DNA from: Martelella endophytica
GTDB taxonomy: Bacteria; Pseudomonadota; Alphaproteobacteria; Rhizobiales; Rhizobiaceae
Length of the DNA: 64,000 nt
Direction of reading: 5' to 3'
NCBI RefSeq assembly: GCF_000960975.1
Contig: NZ_CP010803.1
Span: forward strand, 3,813,818-3,877,817
Part shown: one piece after another, positions 8,842-18,339 of the stretch
How the letters are laid out: each line of letters opens with the position of its first letter
Numbering within the stretch: the first letter of the stretch is position 1
Notes under the pieces: model-generated
What the model saw: only the letters and a program-made list of their open reading frames with translations
Databases searched by the model: none
What the model was told of the DNA's origin: nothing
Program-made: the position numbers and the translations under genes

Positions 8842-8865
8842 CGCGCGGCTTCAAACGGCCGCGCG
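8842..8865 (-). terminator. GC-rich hairpin between the aminotransferase gene and hom
   Basis: Perfect eight-base-pair stem CGCGCGGC / GCCGCGCG with an eight-base loop. The T-rich tail (CTTCTTTT) is on the plus-strand side, so on the minus strand it may attenuate rather than end transcription into hom. Confidence 0.4.
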
Positions 8866-8954
8866 GCTTCTTTTAGAGCGGATTCCGGGCAAAGGAAACA
8901 TTCGGATGCGAGGATTTTTCGCAAGCCGCGGCAAGTCGCCGGCTACCCGAGCGT

Positions 8955-10172
8955 TCAGCGCCGGCCGTTCAGCGCAACGACATTACCGGGCACCGGTTCG
9001 GCGGACGCCAGGAACCGCTTGAGGTTGCGACCGGCCTGGCGGATGCGGTGCTCGTTTTCGACCAGCGCGATACGGACATGATCATCGCCCTGCTCGCCGA
9101 AGCCGAGACCCGGCGCAACGGCGATATCGGCCTTCTCGATAAGCAGCTTGGAGAACTCGACCGACCCCATCGAGGCGAAGGCCTCGGGGATTTTCGCCCA
9201 GGCGAACATCGTCGCTTCCGGCGGCGTGACATCCCAGCCGGCCTTTCCGAAACTGTCGATCATCACGTCGCGGCGCTTCTTGTAGATGGTGCGCACTTCC
9301 TCGATATCCGAACCGTCGCCATTCAGCGCCTGCGTTGCGGCAACCTGGATCGGCGTGAAGGCGCCGTAGTCGAGATAGGATTTGACGCGGGTGAGCGCCG
9401 AAATCAGCCGCTCGTTACCGACCGCAAAGCCCATGCGCCAGCCCGGCATCGAAAACGTCTTCGACATCGAGGTGAACTCGACCGCGACGTCCTTCGCCCC
9501 CGGCACCTGAAGCACCGATGGCGGAGCCTCATTGCCGAAGTAGATTTCGGCATAGGCGAGGTCGGAAAGCACAATGATTTCATGCTTTCGCGCGAAAGCG
9601 ATGACATCGCGGTAGAAGTCGAGGCTGGCCACATGCGCCGTCGGATTCGACGGGTAATTGAGGATCAGCGCCAGCGGCTTCGGGATCGAATGCTTCACCG
9701 CCCGCTCGAGCGGCGCAAAGAAGCTGTCATCGGGTTCGACCGACATCGAACGGATCACACCGCCGGCAATCAGGAAGCCGAAGGCGTGGATCGGATAGGT
9801 CGGGTTGGGGCAAAGGATAACGTCACCGGGCGCGGTGATCGCCTGCGCCATATTGGCAAAGCCCTCCTTGGAGCCAAGCGTCGCCACGACCTCGGCATCG
9901 GGGTTGAGCTTCACGCCGAAGCGACGGGCGTAATAGGCAGCCTGGGCGCGGCGCAGGCCGGGAATGCCCTTGGACGAGGAATAGCGGTGGGTGCGCGGGT
10001 CCTGGACCACTTCGCACAGCTTGTCGACGATCGACTGCGGGGTCGGAAGATCAGGATTGCCCATGCCAAGGTCGATGATATCGGCGCCCGCCGCTCGCGC
10101 GCTTGCCTTCAAACGGTTGACCTGTTCGAAAACATACGGCGGCAGTCGCCTGACCTTGTGGAACTCTTCCAT
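8955..10172 (-). CDS. Class I/II PLP-dependent aminotransferase, AlaC-like
   Basis: Fold-type I aminotransferase. Lys238 in SMSKTFSMPGWRMGF is the expected pyridoxal-phosphate lysine; the N-terminal LGMGNPDLPTP and the NYPSNPTA segment fit the AlaC (glutamate-pyruvate) and LL-diaminopimelate aminotransferase group. The 405-residue length fits. The position next to hom suggests amino-acid biosynthesis, and some databases call rhizobial orthologs alanine or aspartate aminotransferase. I cannot decide the substrate from sequence, so no symbol is given. Confidence 0.9.
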   Translation of the reverse strand: MEEFHKVRRLPPYVFEQVNRLKASARAAGADIIDLGMGNPDLPTPQSIVDKLCEVVQDPRTHRYSSSKGIPGLRRAQAAYYARRFGVKLNPDAEVVATLGSKEGFANMAQAITAPGDVILCPNPTYPIHAFGFLIAGGVIRSMSVEPDDSFFAPLERAVKHSIPKPLALILNYPSNPTAHVASLDFYRDVIAFARKHEIIVLSDLAYAEIYFGNEAPPSVLQVPGAKDVAVEFTSMSKTFSMPGWRMGFAVGNERLISALTRVKSYLDYGAFTPIQVAATQALNGDGSDIEEVRTIYKKRRDVMIDSFGKAGWDVTPPEATMFAWAKIPEAFASMGSVEFSKLLIEKADIAVAPGLGFGEQGDDHVRIALVENEHRIRQAGRNLKRFLASAEPVPGNVVALNGRR

Positions 10173-10320
10173 TTTCTTCCTCTTTTGGAATGTGGGATCG
10201 TCTCTCTATAATCGAAGGAACCCCGAAACGAGAGAGAAATCTCGGCGCTCGACGCAAGATTCCTCCTCCCATGCGACATTTTTGCGGCAAAAACCCTGAT
10301 AATTGGTTTATGCGGATGCC

Positions 10321-10503
10321 TTATGGGTCCGGCGTCTTGGCCAGCGCGTTGAGTTCGGTGGTCATGGAGCTGATCTGATCCGGCGTCAGCTGCTCATAGG
10401 CGGCGGTTCCGGTGTTGCACACATCCGGATTGCCGCAGCCATTCGCGCAGGCCGAAAGCCCGGCAAGCGAGGCGGTGAGTGCGAATGCGAGAACGAGCCT
10501 CAT
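10321..10503 (-). CDS. Small predicted lipoprotein
   Basis: A 60-residue product with a lipoprotein signal: MRLVLAFALTASLAGLSAC, lipobox LSAC with Cys19 as the predicted lipidated residue. The mature part of about 42 residues has two more cysteines in the segment NGCGNPDVC and a polar tail. No family is recognised. It stands alone between the aminotransferase gene and divergent sfsA. The lipobox and good start support it; function is unknown. Confidence 0.65.
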   Translation of the reverse strand: MRLVLAFALTASLAGLSACANGCGNPDVCNTGTAAYEQLTPDQISSMTTELNALAKTPDP

Positions 10504-10601
10504 GAGCGGAACCTTTCACTGATGACCGGCCGGAAGATTGCCTTTTTTGAGGCGCCGCAGCAAGCCTTGCCTTCCGTCGCCGCAAACGGCATGAAGAGGC
10601 C

Positions 10602-11309
10602 ATGCTGTTCGATCCCCCGCTCATACCCGCCCGCCTGATAAAACGCTACAAGCGATTTCTGTTCGATGCGGTGCTCGAGGAAAGCGGTGAGACGATCACC
10701 GGTTCCTGCCCCAACACCGGCTCCATGCTCGGCCTCACCGATCCCGGTTCGCGCATCTTCCTCTCCCGCAATGATGACGGCAAACGCAAATATCCGCATC
10801 GCTTCGAACTGATCGAGGCGGACGGCACCACGGTCGGCGTCAATACCGGCCTGCCGAACCGACTCGCAGAGGAAGCGATCGCCGCGGGTCTGATTTCCGA
10901 TTTCGCGGACTATCCGATGCTCAGGCGCGAACAGAAATACGGGCAGAAAAGCCGGATCGACCTTCTGCTCTCCGCAAATGACCGGTCCGACCTTTATGTC
11001 GAGGTGAAGAATGTCCATTTCATTCGCACGCCCGGCGTTGCCGAATTTCCGGATACCGCCACGGCGCGTGGCGTCCGCCATCTTGGCGAGCTTTCGGCCA
11101 TGGTCGCGGCTGGACATCGTGCTGCGATGGTCTATCTGATTCAGCGCGGAGACTGCGAGAGCTTCAAAATCGCAAGCGATCTTGACCCCGTCTATGCGGC
11201 GGTGTTCAACTCGGCAATGGCAGCGGGGGTCGAGGCCTACGCCATAAAATGCACGGTGACCCGTGACAGCATCGCGCCACATGCTAAAGTGGCAATCGAT
11301 AACATGTAA
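10602..11309 (+). CDS. sfsA: SfsA family protein (sugar fermentation stimulation homolog)
   Basis: Homolog of SfsA, a protein with an OB-like N-terminal part and a nuclease-like C-terminal domain first linked to maltose metabolism in E. coli; its biochemical role is unsettled. Family segments visible include [16 protein letters not shown] and the DLYVEVKNV stretch carrying the conserved E-V-K triad of the nuclease-like fold. The 235-residue length is standard. It is 29 bases upstream of map on the same strand, an order common in rhizobia. Confidence 0.93.
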   Translation: MLFDPPLIPARLIKRYKRFLFDAVLEESGETITGSCPNTGSMLGLTDPGSRIFLSRNDDGKRKYPHRFELIEADGTTVGVNTGLPNRLAEEAIAAGLISDFADYPMLRREQKYGQKSRIDLLLSANDRSDLYVEVKNVHFIRTPGVAEFPDTATARGVRHLGELSAMVAAGHRAAMVYLIQRGDCESFKIASDLDPVYAAVFNSAMAAGVEAYAIKCTVTRDSIAPHAKVAIDNM

Positions 11310-11338
11310 GCGCTTCTGCGCGAACGGTAAGAAACAAC

Positions 11339-12160
11339 ATGGTGACATATATCGATGCGGCGAAAGCGCCGCTGAAGAACGACGGTTCCATCCGGCTCTA
11401 TGACGCGGAGGCGTTCGAGCGCATGCGCGAGATTTGCGGCATCACCGCGCGCTGCCTCGATGGACTTGCCGACCTCATCGTCCCCGGCGTGACGACGGAC
11501 GCGATTGACCGCTTCGTGCTGGAATTCGGCCTCGATCACGGCGTCTACCCCGCCACACTGAATTATCGCGGCTACAAGTATTCGAGCTGCACCTCGATCA
11601 ACCACGTGGTCTGCCACGGCATGCCGAATGCCAAGCCGCTGCGCGAAGGCGATATCGTCAATGTCGATGTCACCTATGTGCAAGACGGCTGGTATGGCGA
11701 TTCCAGCCGGATGTACCCGGTCGGCCAGATCAAACGTGCCGCCGAACGCCTGCTCGAAGTCACCTATGAATCGCTGCTGCTCGGTATTGCCGCGGTGAAG
11801 CCCGGCGCCCGAACCGGCGCGATCGGCGAGGCGATCCAGACCTATGCAGAGAACGAACGTTGTTCGGTGGTGCGCGATTTCTGCGGACACGGCGTCGGCC
11901 GCCTGTTTCATGACACGCCCAACATCCTGCATTACGGGCACGCGAACGAGGGGCCGGTGCTGAAGGAAGGCATGATCTTCACGATCGAGCCGATGCTGAA
12001 CCTCGGCAAGCCGCATGTGAAGGTGCTGTCCGACGGCTGGACGGCGGTGACCCGCGATCGGTCGCTCTCGGCACAATACGAGCACTGCGTGGGCGTGACC
12101 AAGGACGGCTGCGAGGTCTTCACGCTTTCGCCCGGCGGGCTTGACCGACCGGGGCTTTGA
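11339..12160 (+). CDS. map: Type I methionine aminopeptidase
   Basis: Removes N-terminal methionine from nascent proteins. The dinuclear-metal ligands appear in family order: two Asp in [15 protein letters not shown], His in [12 protein letters not shown], Glu in FTIEPM and Glu in QYEHCV, plus the substrate His in VVCHGMP. The 273-residue length is normal for alphaproteobacteria. It is likely co-transcribed with sfsA upstream and radC, which starts 16 bases after its stop. Confidence 0.96.
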   Translation: MVTYIDAAKAPLKNDGSIRLYDAEAFERMREICGITARCLDGLADLIVPGVTTDAIDRFVLEFGLDHGVYPATLNYRGYKYSSCTSINHVVCHGMPNAKPLREGDIVNVDVTYVQDGWYGDSSRMYPVGQIKRAAERLLEVTYESLLLGIAAVKPGARTGAIGEAIQTYAENERCSVVRDFCGHGVGRLFHDTPNILHYGHANEGPVLKEGMIFTIEPMLNLGKPHVKVLSDGWTAVTRDRSLSAQYEHCVGVTKDGCEVFTLSPGGLDRPGL

Positions 12161-12176
12161 GAAAAGACGGGGTTCC

Positions 12177-12974
12177 ATGGCGCGAAAACCGGCAGCACGG
12201 GAGGACGGCACGGATGGCGCCCCAGGCGCCGCGGACGAACGCCTGTTCTTTGCCGACCAGCAGCCGGAACAAACCTTTGGCGAGCGCCGCAAGCACGAGG
12301 AGCCGAGCCACTATCACGGTCACCGCGACAGGCTCAGGGCCCGCTTCCGTGATAGCGGTGCCAATGCGCTGGCAGACTATGAAATCCTCGAACTTCTGCT
12401 GTTCCGGCTGATCCCCCGGCGCGACACCAAGCCGATTGCCAAGGCGTTGATCGATCGCTTCGGCTCGCTTGGCGGCGTCTTCGGGGCGCCGGCGGAACGG
12501 CTGCAGGAAGTGCCCGGCATCGGCGAGGCCGTCGCCTTCGACCTCAAGCTCATGTCGGCGCTCGCCCAGCGCAGCCTCAAGAGCTCGCTGAAGGACCGGC
12601 CGGTGCTCGGCTCCTGGTCCTCGGTCATCGACTACTGCACTGCGGCGATGGCGCATGAAACCCGCGAACAGTTCCGCCTCCTGTTGCTCGACAAGCGCAA
12701 CAAGCTGATCGCTGACGAAATCCAGGGGATCGGCACGATCGACCACACACCCGTCTACCCGCGCGAAGTGGTCAAGCGCGCGCTCGAACTCTCCGCGACC
12801 GCCATCATTCTCGTCCACAACCATCCGTCAGGCGATCCGACGCCGTCGCGCGCCGATATCGACATGACCAAGATGATCATCGCCTCGGCGGCTCCGCTTG
12901 GGATCACCATCCACGATCACATCATCATCGGCCGCGACGGCTATGTCAGCTTCAAGGGTCAGAAGCTGATCTGA
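12177..12974 (+). CDS. radC: RadC/MPN domain protein
   Basis: Conserved protein with a helix-hairpin-helix-like N-terminal part ([13 protein letters not shown]) and a C-terminal JAB/MPN metal-binding domain; the motif [14 protein letters not shown] is complete. Despite its name, a repair role is not established. I chose the ATG at 12177 (265 residues); a TTG 12 codons upstream would overlap map. The first 35 residues are polar and poorly conserved in type. A terminator follows about 80 bases later, closing the sfsA-map-radC run. Confidence 0.92.
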   Translation: MARKPAAREDGTDGAPGAADERLFFADQQPEQTFGERRKHEEPSHYHGHRDRLRARFRDSGANALADYEILELLLFRLIPRRDTKPIAKALIDRFGSLGGVFGAPAERLQEVPGIGEAVAFDLKLMSALAQRSLKSSLKDRPVLGSWSSVIDYCTAAMAHETREQFRLLLLDKRNKLIADEIQGIGTIDHTPVYPREVVKRALELSATAIILVHNHPSGDPTPSRADIDMTKMIIASAAPLGITIHDHIIIGRDGYVSFKGQKLI

Positions 12975-13055
12975 CCCCTCGGGAGGCGGCCGGAGGCTTA
13001 ATGAAACCATCACAATCCGACGATAGGACCGGTATCGCGCCGCAAAAACTTTCCG

Positions 13056-13079
13056 CCGTCGGGACGGCCCGACGGTTTT
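13056..13079 (+). terminator. Rho-independent terminator after radC
   Basis: Eight-base-pair stem CCGTCGGG / CCCGACGG with an ACGG loop, then TTTT. Confidence 0.75.
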
Positions 13080-13160
13080 CATTTCGCCTGCAAACGTATT
13101 AAGACTGTCACGAGCGCCCGAGGCATCGGGCACTTCAAGAACCAAATCGGGGTAGTTTTC

Positions 13161-14576
13161 ATGGATTCTTACGATCTGGTCGTGATCGGCAGCGGACCGG
13201 CTGGCCGCCGCGCCGCCGTTCAGGCCGCCAAGCTCGGCAAATCGGCTCTCGTCATCGACAAGGGCTCGCAGGTGGGCGGCGTTTCGGTTCACACCGGCAC
13301 CATTCCCTCCAAGACGCTGCGCGAAACCGTGCTGAACCTCACCGGCTGGCGCGAGCGCGGCTTCTACGGCCGCTCCTACCGCGTCAAACACAAGATTACC
13401 GCCGACGACCTGCGCGCCCGTCTGATCAAGACGCTCGACTACGAGATCGATGTTCTGGAATGGCAGTTCGAGCGCAACCGCGTCGACCAGCTCCGCGGCT
13501 TTGCCCATTTCGTCGATGCCCACACGATCGAGATCGAGAAGGACACCGGTGAAATCCAGCGCGTTCATGCCGAAGCCGTGCTGATCGCCGTCGGCACCCG
13601 CCCCTATCGCCCGCCGAACGTTCCCTTCGACGGCAAGACGGTGATGGATAGTGACGAACTGCTCAACATCCCCGAAATCCCGCGCTCGATGATCGTCGTC
13701 GGCGCCGGCGTGATCGGCATCGAATATGCGACGATCTTTTCGGCGCTCGACACCCAGGTGACCGTGGTCGAGCCGCGCGACACCATGCTCGATTTCATCG
13801 ACCGCGAGATCCGCGACAATTTCGCCGCACAGCTGCGCGACCGGAACGTCAAGCTGCTGTTCGGCTCCGGCGCCGACAAGGTCGAGAAGACCGACGAGAA
13901 GCGCGCCCGCGTCACACTGCAGAACGGCCGGGTGCTGATGGCCGAATCGGTGCTCTTCGCCGCCGGCCGCCAGGGCGCGACCGACACGCTGAACCTCGAG
14001 GCCGTCGGCCTTGCCGCCGACCATCGCGGCCGGCTGAAGGTCGACCCGATTACCTTCCAGACCGATGTGCCGCACGTCTACGCCGCCGGCGACGTCATCG
14101 GTTTCCCGGCGCTCGCCTCGACCTCGATGGAACAGGGCCGCATTGCTGCCCGTCACGCCGTTGGCGCCGCGGCACAGGAGCCGCCCCAGTACTTCCCCTA
14201 TGGCATCTATGCCGTGCCGGAAATGTCGACCTGCGGCATGACGGAGGAAGAGGTGCAGGAGCGCAGCATCCCCTATGAATGTGGCGTCGCCTTTTTCCGC
14301 GAGACCTCGCGTGGCCACATCATGGGCCTGCAGAACGGTCTGCTGAAGCTGATCTTCTCGCTGAAGACCCACCGCCTCCTCGGTGTCCACATCGTCGGCG
14401 AAGGCGCCACCGAGCTGATCCACATCGGCCAGGCCGTGCTGAACCTGAAGGGAACCGTCGAATATTTCGTCGAGAACACCTTCAACTATCCGACGCTGGC
14501 CGAAGCCTACAAGATCGCCGGCCTCGACGCTCACAACCGCATGGCGATGCTCGAGGCCTCCAAAGAAGAGGAATAG
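13161..14576 (+). CDS. sthA: Soluble (Si-specific) NAD(P)+ transhydrogenase
   Basis: FAD enzyme that passes hydride between NADPH and NAD+, mainly draining excess NADPH. It has the N-terminal FAD motif GSGPAGRRAA, a central NAD(P) Rossmann motif (VVGAGVIGIEYA), the ATG-type AAGDVIGFPAL and the dimerisation domain at the C-terminus. Where disulfide reductases carry CxxxxC, this protein reads VHTGTIPSKT with no cysteines, the mark of SthA. At 471 residues it is full length. It heads a short unit with the kinase-like gene starting 15 bases after its stop. Confidence 0.94.
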   Translation: MDSYDLVVIGSGPAGRRAAVQAAKLGKSALVIDKGSQVGGVSVHTGTIPSKTLRETVLNLTGWRERGFYGRSYRVKHKITADDLRARLIKTLDYEIDVLEWQFERNRVDQLRGFAHFVDAHTIEIEKDTGEIQRVHAEAVLIAVGTRPYRPPNVPFDGKTVMDSDELLNIPEIPRSMIVVGAGVIGIEYATIFSALDTQVTVVEPRDTMLDFIDREIRDNFAAQLRDRNVKLLFGSGADKVEKTDEKRARVTLQNGRVLMAESVLFAAGRQGATDTLNLEAVGLAADHRGRLKVDPITFQTDVPHVYAAGDVIGFPALASTSMEQGRIAARHAVGAAAQEPPQYFPYGIYAVPEMSTCGMTEEEVQERSIPYECGVAFFRETSRGHIMGLQNGLLKLIFSLKTHRLLGVHIVGEGATELIHIGQAVLNLKGTVEYFVENTFNYPTLAEAYKIAGLDAHNRMAMLEASKEEE

Positions 14577-14591
14577 GCGCTGCGGACGGCC

Positions 14592-15404
14592 ATGTTCGAG
14601 GCCACCCTCAGGGACTGGCACCTGACCCGCGACGGGTCGCCGATCATCACGGCGACCGGCAGCCTGCTGCCGGTCATCGCCGACGGCGCTCCGGCCATGC
14701 TGAAGCACTTTACGGATCCTGAAGAGGAAGCCGGCGCCGCCCTGCTCTCCTGGTGGGACGGTGATGGTGCCACCCGCATACTCAGGCGGGCCGGCAGCAC
14801 CATCCTGATGGAGCGCGCGACGACAGGCCGGTCCCTGGTCGACATGGCCGTTCCCGGCGCCGATGACGAGGCCTGCCGGGTGTTCTGCACCGTGGCCGGC
14901 CGGCTGCACCGCGACCGCCCTGCCCCGGCGCCAGCACTTCTGCCGCTCCGGCGCTATTTCCGTTCATTGCTGGATAACGTTTCCGAGGTGCCGATGCTGC
15001 AGCGGGCTGCGGTCGAGGCCGAACGCCTGCTTGCGGAACCAGCCGACATCCGCCCGCTCCACGGCGACCTTCATCACGGCAATATTCTCGATTTCGGTGC
15101 GCGCGGCTTTCTCGCCATCGACCCCAAGGGGCTCGTCGGCGAGCGGACCTTCGACTTCGCCAATCTGTTTTGCAACCCCGACATCGATGTCCCTGAAGCC
15201 CGGTTGGCGCGCGACCCGCAGCGCCTGGCTGCCCGGCTTGCGCTTGTCGCCGATATCGCCGGCCTCGACCCCGAACGGCTGCTGCGCGCGGTCATCGCCT
15301 GGTGCGGGCTTTCGGCGGCCTGGTTCATCGAAGACCGGAACCCGCTCGCCGAAATACCGCTCACCGTCGGGCAAGTCGCCATCGCCCGCCTCGACCGGGG
15401 CTGA
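14592..15404 (+). CDS. Aminoglycoside/hydroxyurea phosphotransferase-like kinase
   Basis: Small-molecule kinase of the APH fold, closest in pattern to the APH(6)/hydroxyurea-resistance family. The catalytic loop LHGDLHHGNIL is near residue 157 and the metal-binding DPKG segment (AIDPKGLVGERTFDFANLF) follows, both intact. The length, 270 residues, fits. It is probably co-transcribed with sthA. Chromosomal members of this family are common in rhizobia and their natural substrate is usually unknown, so antibiotic resistance should not be assumed. Confidence 0.85.
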   Translation: MFEATLRDWHLTRDGSPIITATGSLLPVIADGAPAMLKHFTDPEEEAGAALLSWWDGDGATRILRRAGSTILMERATTGRSLVDMAVPGADDEACRVFCTVAGRLHRDRPAPAPALLPLRRYFRSLLDNVSEVPMLQRAAVEAERLLAEPADIRPLHGDLHHGNILDFGARGFLAIDPKGLVGERTFDFANLFCNPDIDVPEARLARDPQRLAARLALVADIAGLDPERLLRAVIAWCGLSAAWFIEDRNPLAEIPLTVGQVAIARLDRG

Positions 15405-15413
15405 GAAATGCAA

Positions 15414-15438
15414 AGAGCCCGCCGGATGGGCGGGCTCT
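15414..15438 (-). terminator. Terminator after trigger factor
   Basis: Ten-base-pair stem AGAGCCCGCC / GGCGGGCTCT with a five-base loop. Read on the minus strand it is followed by a TTG CATTTC tail; it lies between the convergent kinase and tig stops and may serve both. Confidence 0.65.
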
Positions 15439-15463
15439 GAACGTCTCGGTGCGACAGATGCGC

Positions 15464-17023
15464 TTATTCGGCGGCGCCGTCGTCGGCCTTCTTCTTCGGA
15501 GCGGCCTTCTTCTTCGGTGCAGCCTTCTTGGCAGCCGGCTTCTTCTCGGCAGCGGCTTCCTCAGCAGCGGCTTCGGCGGCAGGCGCCTCTTCCTTGGCTT
15601 CGGCCTTCTTCGGAGCAGCCTTCTTCTTCGGCGCGGCCTTCTTCTTGGCAGCCGGCTTGTCGTCGGACTTCACGGCTTCGACTTCGTCCTCGTCGTCAGC
15701 CATCAGCTCTTCCTTGGAAACGGTGACGTCCTTGACGTCGATGTTTTCCAGAAGATGGTCGACAACCTTTTCTTCGAAGATCGGAGCGCGCAGCGAAGCG
15801 GCGGCACCGGGGGTTTCGCGGAAGAACTTCAGGATTTCCTGCTCCTGACCCGGATACTGGCGCATCTGGTCGTAGAGAGCACGCTGCATTTCTTCTTCGC
15901 CAACCTCAACGCCGGCCTTCTCACCCATTTCGGAGAGAACGAGGCCGAGACGGACGCGACGCTCGGCGAGCTTGCGATAGTCGGCGCGGGCTTCTTCCTC
16001 GGTGGTGTCTTCATCCTCGAAGGTCTTGCCCGAACGCGACAGGTCGGCATTGACCTGACGCCAGATGTTCTCGAACTCGGCCTCGACGAGCGATTCCGGA
16101 GCTTCGAACGTGTACTGGCTGTCGAGCTGGTCGAGGATCTGACGCTTGACCTTCTGACGGGTGAACTGGTTGTACTGGCCTTCGATCTGCTCGCGAACCA
16201 GGTTGCGCAGGCGCTCGGCGGATTCGAGGCCAAGCTTTTCTGCCAGTTCGTCGTTGATCTCGAGTTCGCCGGCACTCGCAACTTCCTTGACGGTGACGTC
16301 GAAGGTGGCTTCCTTGCCGGCGAGATGGGCGGCCGGATAGTCTTCCGGGAAGGTGACCTTCACCTGCTTCTCATCGCCAGCCTTGGCGCCGACGAGCTGC
16401 TCTTCAAAGCCCGGAATGAACCGGTTCGAACCAAGCACGAGCTGGGAATCGGTATCGGTACCGCCGTCGAAGGCTTCGCCGTCGATCTTGCCGACGTAAT
16501 CGATGGTGACGCGGTCGCCGTCGGCGGCCTTGCCCTTCTTGGTCTCGTATTCGCGGGCATTCTCGGCGATCGCCTTGACCTGCTCCTCGACTTCCTCTTC
16601 GGAAATCTCGACAACCGGACGCTCGACCTTCAGGCCGTCGGTCGGCTGCAGTTCGAAGGTCGGCAGGATTTCGTAGGAGACGGTGAATTCGAAATCGGCT
16701 TCACCTTCGAGAACCTTGTTGGCCTCGGCCTCGTCCTCGGTCATGTCGATCTTCGGCTGGCCTGCGGCGCGCTCGCCACGGTCGTTGATCACGACCTGCG
16801 GCTGCTGCTGCAGCGTCTCGTTGATGATCTCGGCCATGATCGACTTGCCGTACATGCGCTTCAGATGCGACAGCGGAACCTTGCCGGGACGAAAACCGTT
16901 GATGCGGACCTTGTCCTTGGCGTCTGCGAGGCGCTCGTTCATCCGCGCCTTGAGATCATCCGCAGGAACTGTGATCTTGATTTCGCGCTTCAGCCCTTCG
17001 GCGAGCGTTTCGGTTACCTGCAT
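15464..17023 (-). CDS. tig: Trigger factor with an unusually long Lys/Ala/Pro tail
   Basis: Ribosome-bound chaperone with peptidyl-prolyl isomerase activity. The ribosome-docking signature GFRPGKVP is near residue 43, the FKBP-type domain follows ([18 protein letters not shown]), then the helical C-terminal domain. I start at 17023, eight bases after an AAGG motif, rather than at the ATG six bases upstream. After about residue 445 comes a roughly 70-residue low-complexity tail built from KKAAPKKK and EEAPAAEAA blocks, longer than I expect for the family. It is 519 residues in all. A tRNA-Thr gene lies upstream on the same strand. Confidence 0.95.
   Translation of the reverse strand: MQVTETLAEGLKREIKITVPADDLKARMNERLADAKDKVRINGFRPGKVPLSHLKRMYGKSIMAEIINETLQQQPQVVINDRGERAAGQPKIDMTEDEAEANKVLEGEADFEFTVSYEILPTFELQPTDGLKVERPVVEISEEEVEEQVKAIAENAREYETKKGKAADGDRVTIDYVGKIDGEAFDGGTDTDSQLVLGSNRFIPGFEEQLVGAKAGDEKQVKVTFPEDYPAAHLAGKEATFDVTVKEVASAGELEINDELAEKLGLESAERLRNLVREQIEGQYNQFTRQKVKRQILDQLDSQYTFEAPESLVEAEFENIWRQVNADLSRSGKTFEDEDTTEEEARADYRKLAERRVRLGLVLSEMGEKAGVEVGEEEMQRALYDQMRQYPGQEQEILKFFRETPGAAASLRAPIFEEKVVDHLLENIDVKDVTVSKEELMADDEDEVEAVKSDDKPAAKKKAAPKKKAAPKKAEAKEEAPAAEAAAEEAAAEKKPAAKKAAPKKKAAPKKKADDGAAE
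15479..15655 (-). repeat. Imperfect codon repeats encoding the basic tail of trigger factor
   Basis: The tract repeats units such as GCGGCCTTCTTCTTCGG (plus strand) that encode AAPKKKAAP. Two blocks of basic repeats flank an acidic Ala/Glu block. Such tracts can change length by slippage. Confidence 0.7.
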
Positions 17024-17216
17024 ATCCATACCTTCATTTCATCTCGGCCCACGGGCCGTGTGGTTTCATGCGCACAAAAGGCCGGCGAGGCCGGGCGCGA
17101 CTTCATGCAATATCCTCGGCATTTTGGCAAGCTTTTGAACACTTGGGCAAAATGGCGCTCGGGCGGCCGTTTTGTCGAGGCGCGACAACGCCGGTTTCGG
17201 CGCCCGGAAAGCGGCT

Positions 17217-17292
17217 TGGTGCCCCCGGCAGGATTCGAACCCGCGACCCTCTGATTACAAATCAGATGCTCTACCAACTGAGCTACAAGGGC
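17217..17292 (-). tRNA. tRNA-Thr (TGT)
   Basis: Minus-strand cloverleaf starting GCCCTTGTAGCTCAGTTGG, anticodon stem TCTGA/TCAGA with loop TTTGTAA giving anticodon TGT, T-arm GGGTTCGAATCC, discriminator A and encoded CCA. Acceptor pairs 5 and 6 are T-G wobbles. Confidence 0.95.
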
Positions 17293-17464
17293 ATTGGCCA
17301 TGCCACCTAGCAGATTTGCTCCGGCTGTAAAACGAAAAAATGAGCGGTTTCGCGCGTATTTTGAAAGCTTAGCGCAAGTTCATTCCCACCCGGGGCTTGC
17401 AAAACCGGCCCGCCTCGGGTGATCTGCCCCCGCAGATCATCTGGCGGCCAACGGATTCTTCATT

Positions 17465-18238
17465 ATGTCCAAAGCATCACCCTCTCTCTGCTTCACGGCG
17501 TCGGAAGCAGAGGACGCCCAGAAAGCCCTCGGCGAACTTACCGCCCGCTACGGCAATGTGCCGGCAGAGGAGGCAGACTATATTGTCGCGCTCGGCGGCG
17601 ACGGCTTCATGCTGCAGACGCTGCACGAACTGATGAACTCCGACACGGCCATCTACGGCATGAACCGAGGTTCGGTCGGCTTCCTGATGAACGAGTACTC
17701 TCTCGAAAACCTGCATGAGCGGCTTGAGGCCGCCGTGGTCAATCGCCTGCGCCCGCTGCGCATGACCACGGAGAATGCCGACGGCACCTCGTCCATTGCG
17801 CTTGCCATCAACGAGGTTTCGCTGCTGCGCCAATCGCACCAGGCGGCCAAGCTCAGGGTCAATGTCGATGGCAGGGAGCGGCTGCCGGAACTTGCCTGCG
17901 ACGGCATTCTCGTCGCCACGCCGGCGGGCTCGACCGCCTACAATCTCTCCGTCCACGGTCCGATCATTCCGCTGGAAGCCCCGCTCCTCGCCATCACCCC
18001 GATCAGCGCCTTCCGCCCACGCCGCTGGCGCGGCGCGCTTCTGCCGAACAGTTCTGTGGTCGATATCGAAGTGCTGGAACCGGAAAAGCGCTGGGTCAAC
18101 GCCTTTGCCGACCACACCGTGGTCGAGCACGTGCTCAGGGTCCGCATCGAGCAGGACCCGGAGGCCCGCGCCAAGGTGCTCTCCGACCCGAACCGCTCCT
18201 GGTCGGAACGGATTCTGGCCGAGCAATTTTCCGACTGA
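17465..18238 (+). CDS. nadK: NAD kinase
   Basis: Phosphorylates NAD+ to NADP+. The diagnostic GGDG is at residues 44-47 (VALGGDGFMLQTLH), followed by NRGSVGFLMN and the STAYNLSVHGPI segment that binds the nicotinamide ribose. At 257 residues it is the short alphaproteobacterial form. It lies alone between tRNA-Thr and the unknown membrane protein gene, in the same direction as the latter, with an 101-base gap. Confidence 0.95.
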   Translation: MSKASPSLCFTASEAEDAQKALGELTARYGNVPAEEADYIVALGGDGFMLQTLHELMNSDTAIYGMNRGSVGFLMNEYSLENLHERLEAAVVNRLRPLRMTTENADGTSSIALAINEVSLLRQSHQAAKLRVNVDGRERLPELACDGILVATPAGSTAYNLSVHGPIIPLEAPLLAITPISAFRPRRWRGALLPNSSVVDIEVLEPEKRWVNAFADHTVVEHVLRVRIEQDPEARAKVLSDPNRSWSERILAEQFSD

Positions 18239-18339
18239 GTGCGTCATCGCGCACTTGAACAGGATCAAGGACAGAAGCAGCCATCGGCGCGAAGATAACC
18301 TCTTCCGTTTTCAGCGAAGAACGGATGACGGAGGCTGCA

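Noticed and set aside
12828..14909. A 693-codon minus-strand open frame opposite sthA and parts of its neighbours
   Set aside because: It spans several clear plus-strand genes and intergenic DNA, and its His/Gly/Arg-rich translation shows no domain.
14592..15404. Acquired antibiotic-resistance gene
   Set aside because: No mobile element, same composition as neighbours and tight linkage to sthA point to a resident gene of unknown substrate.
15302..17254. A 650-codon open frame opposite trigger factor
   Set aside because: Antisense shadow of tig; the Leu/Gly-rich product mirrors the Lys/Ala-rich tail and crosses the tRNA-Thr gene.
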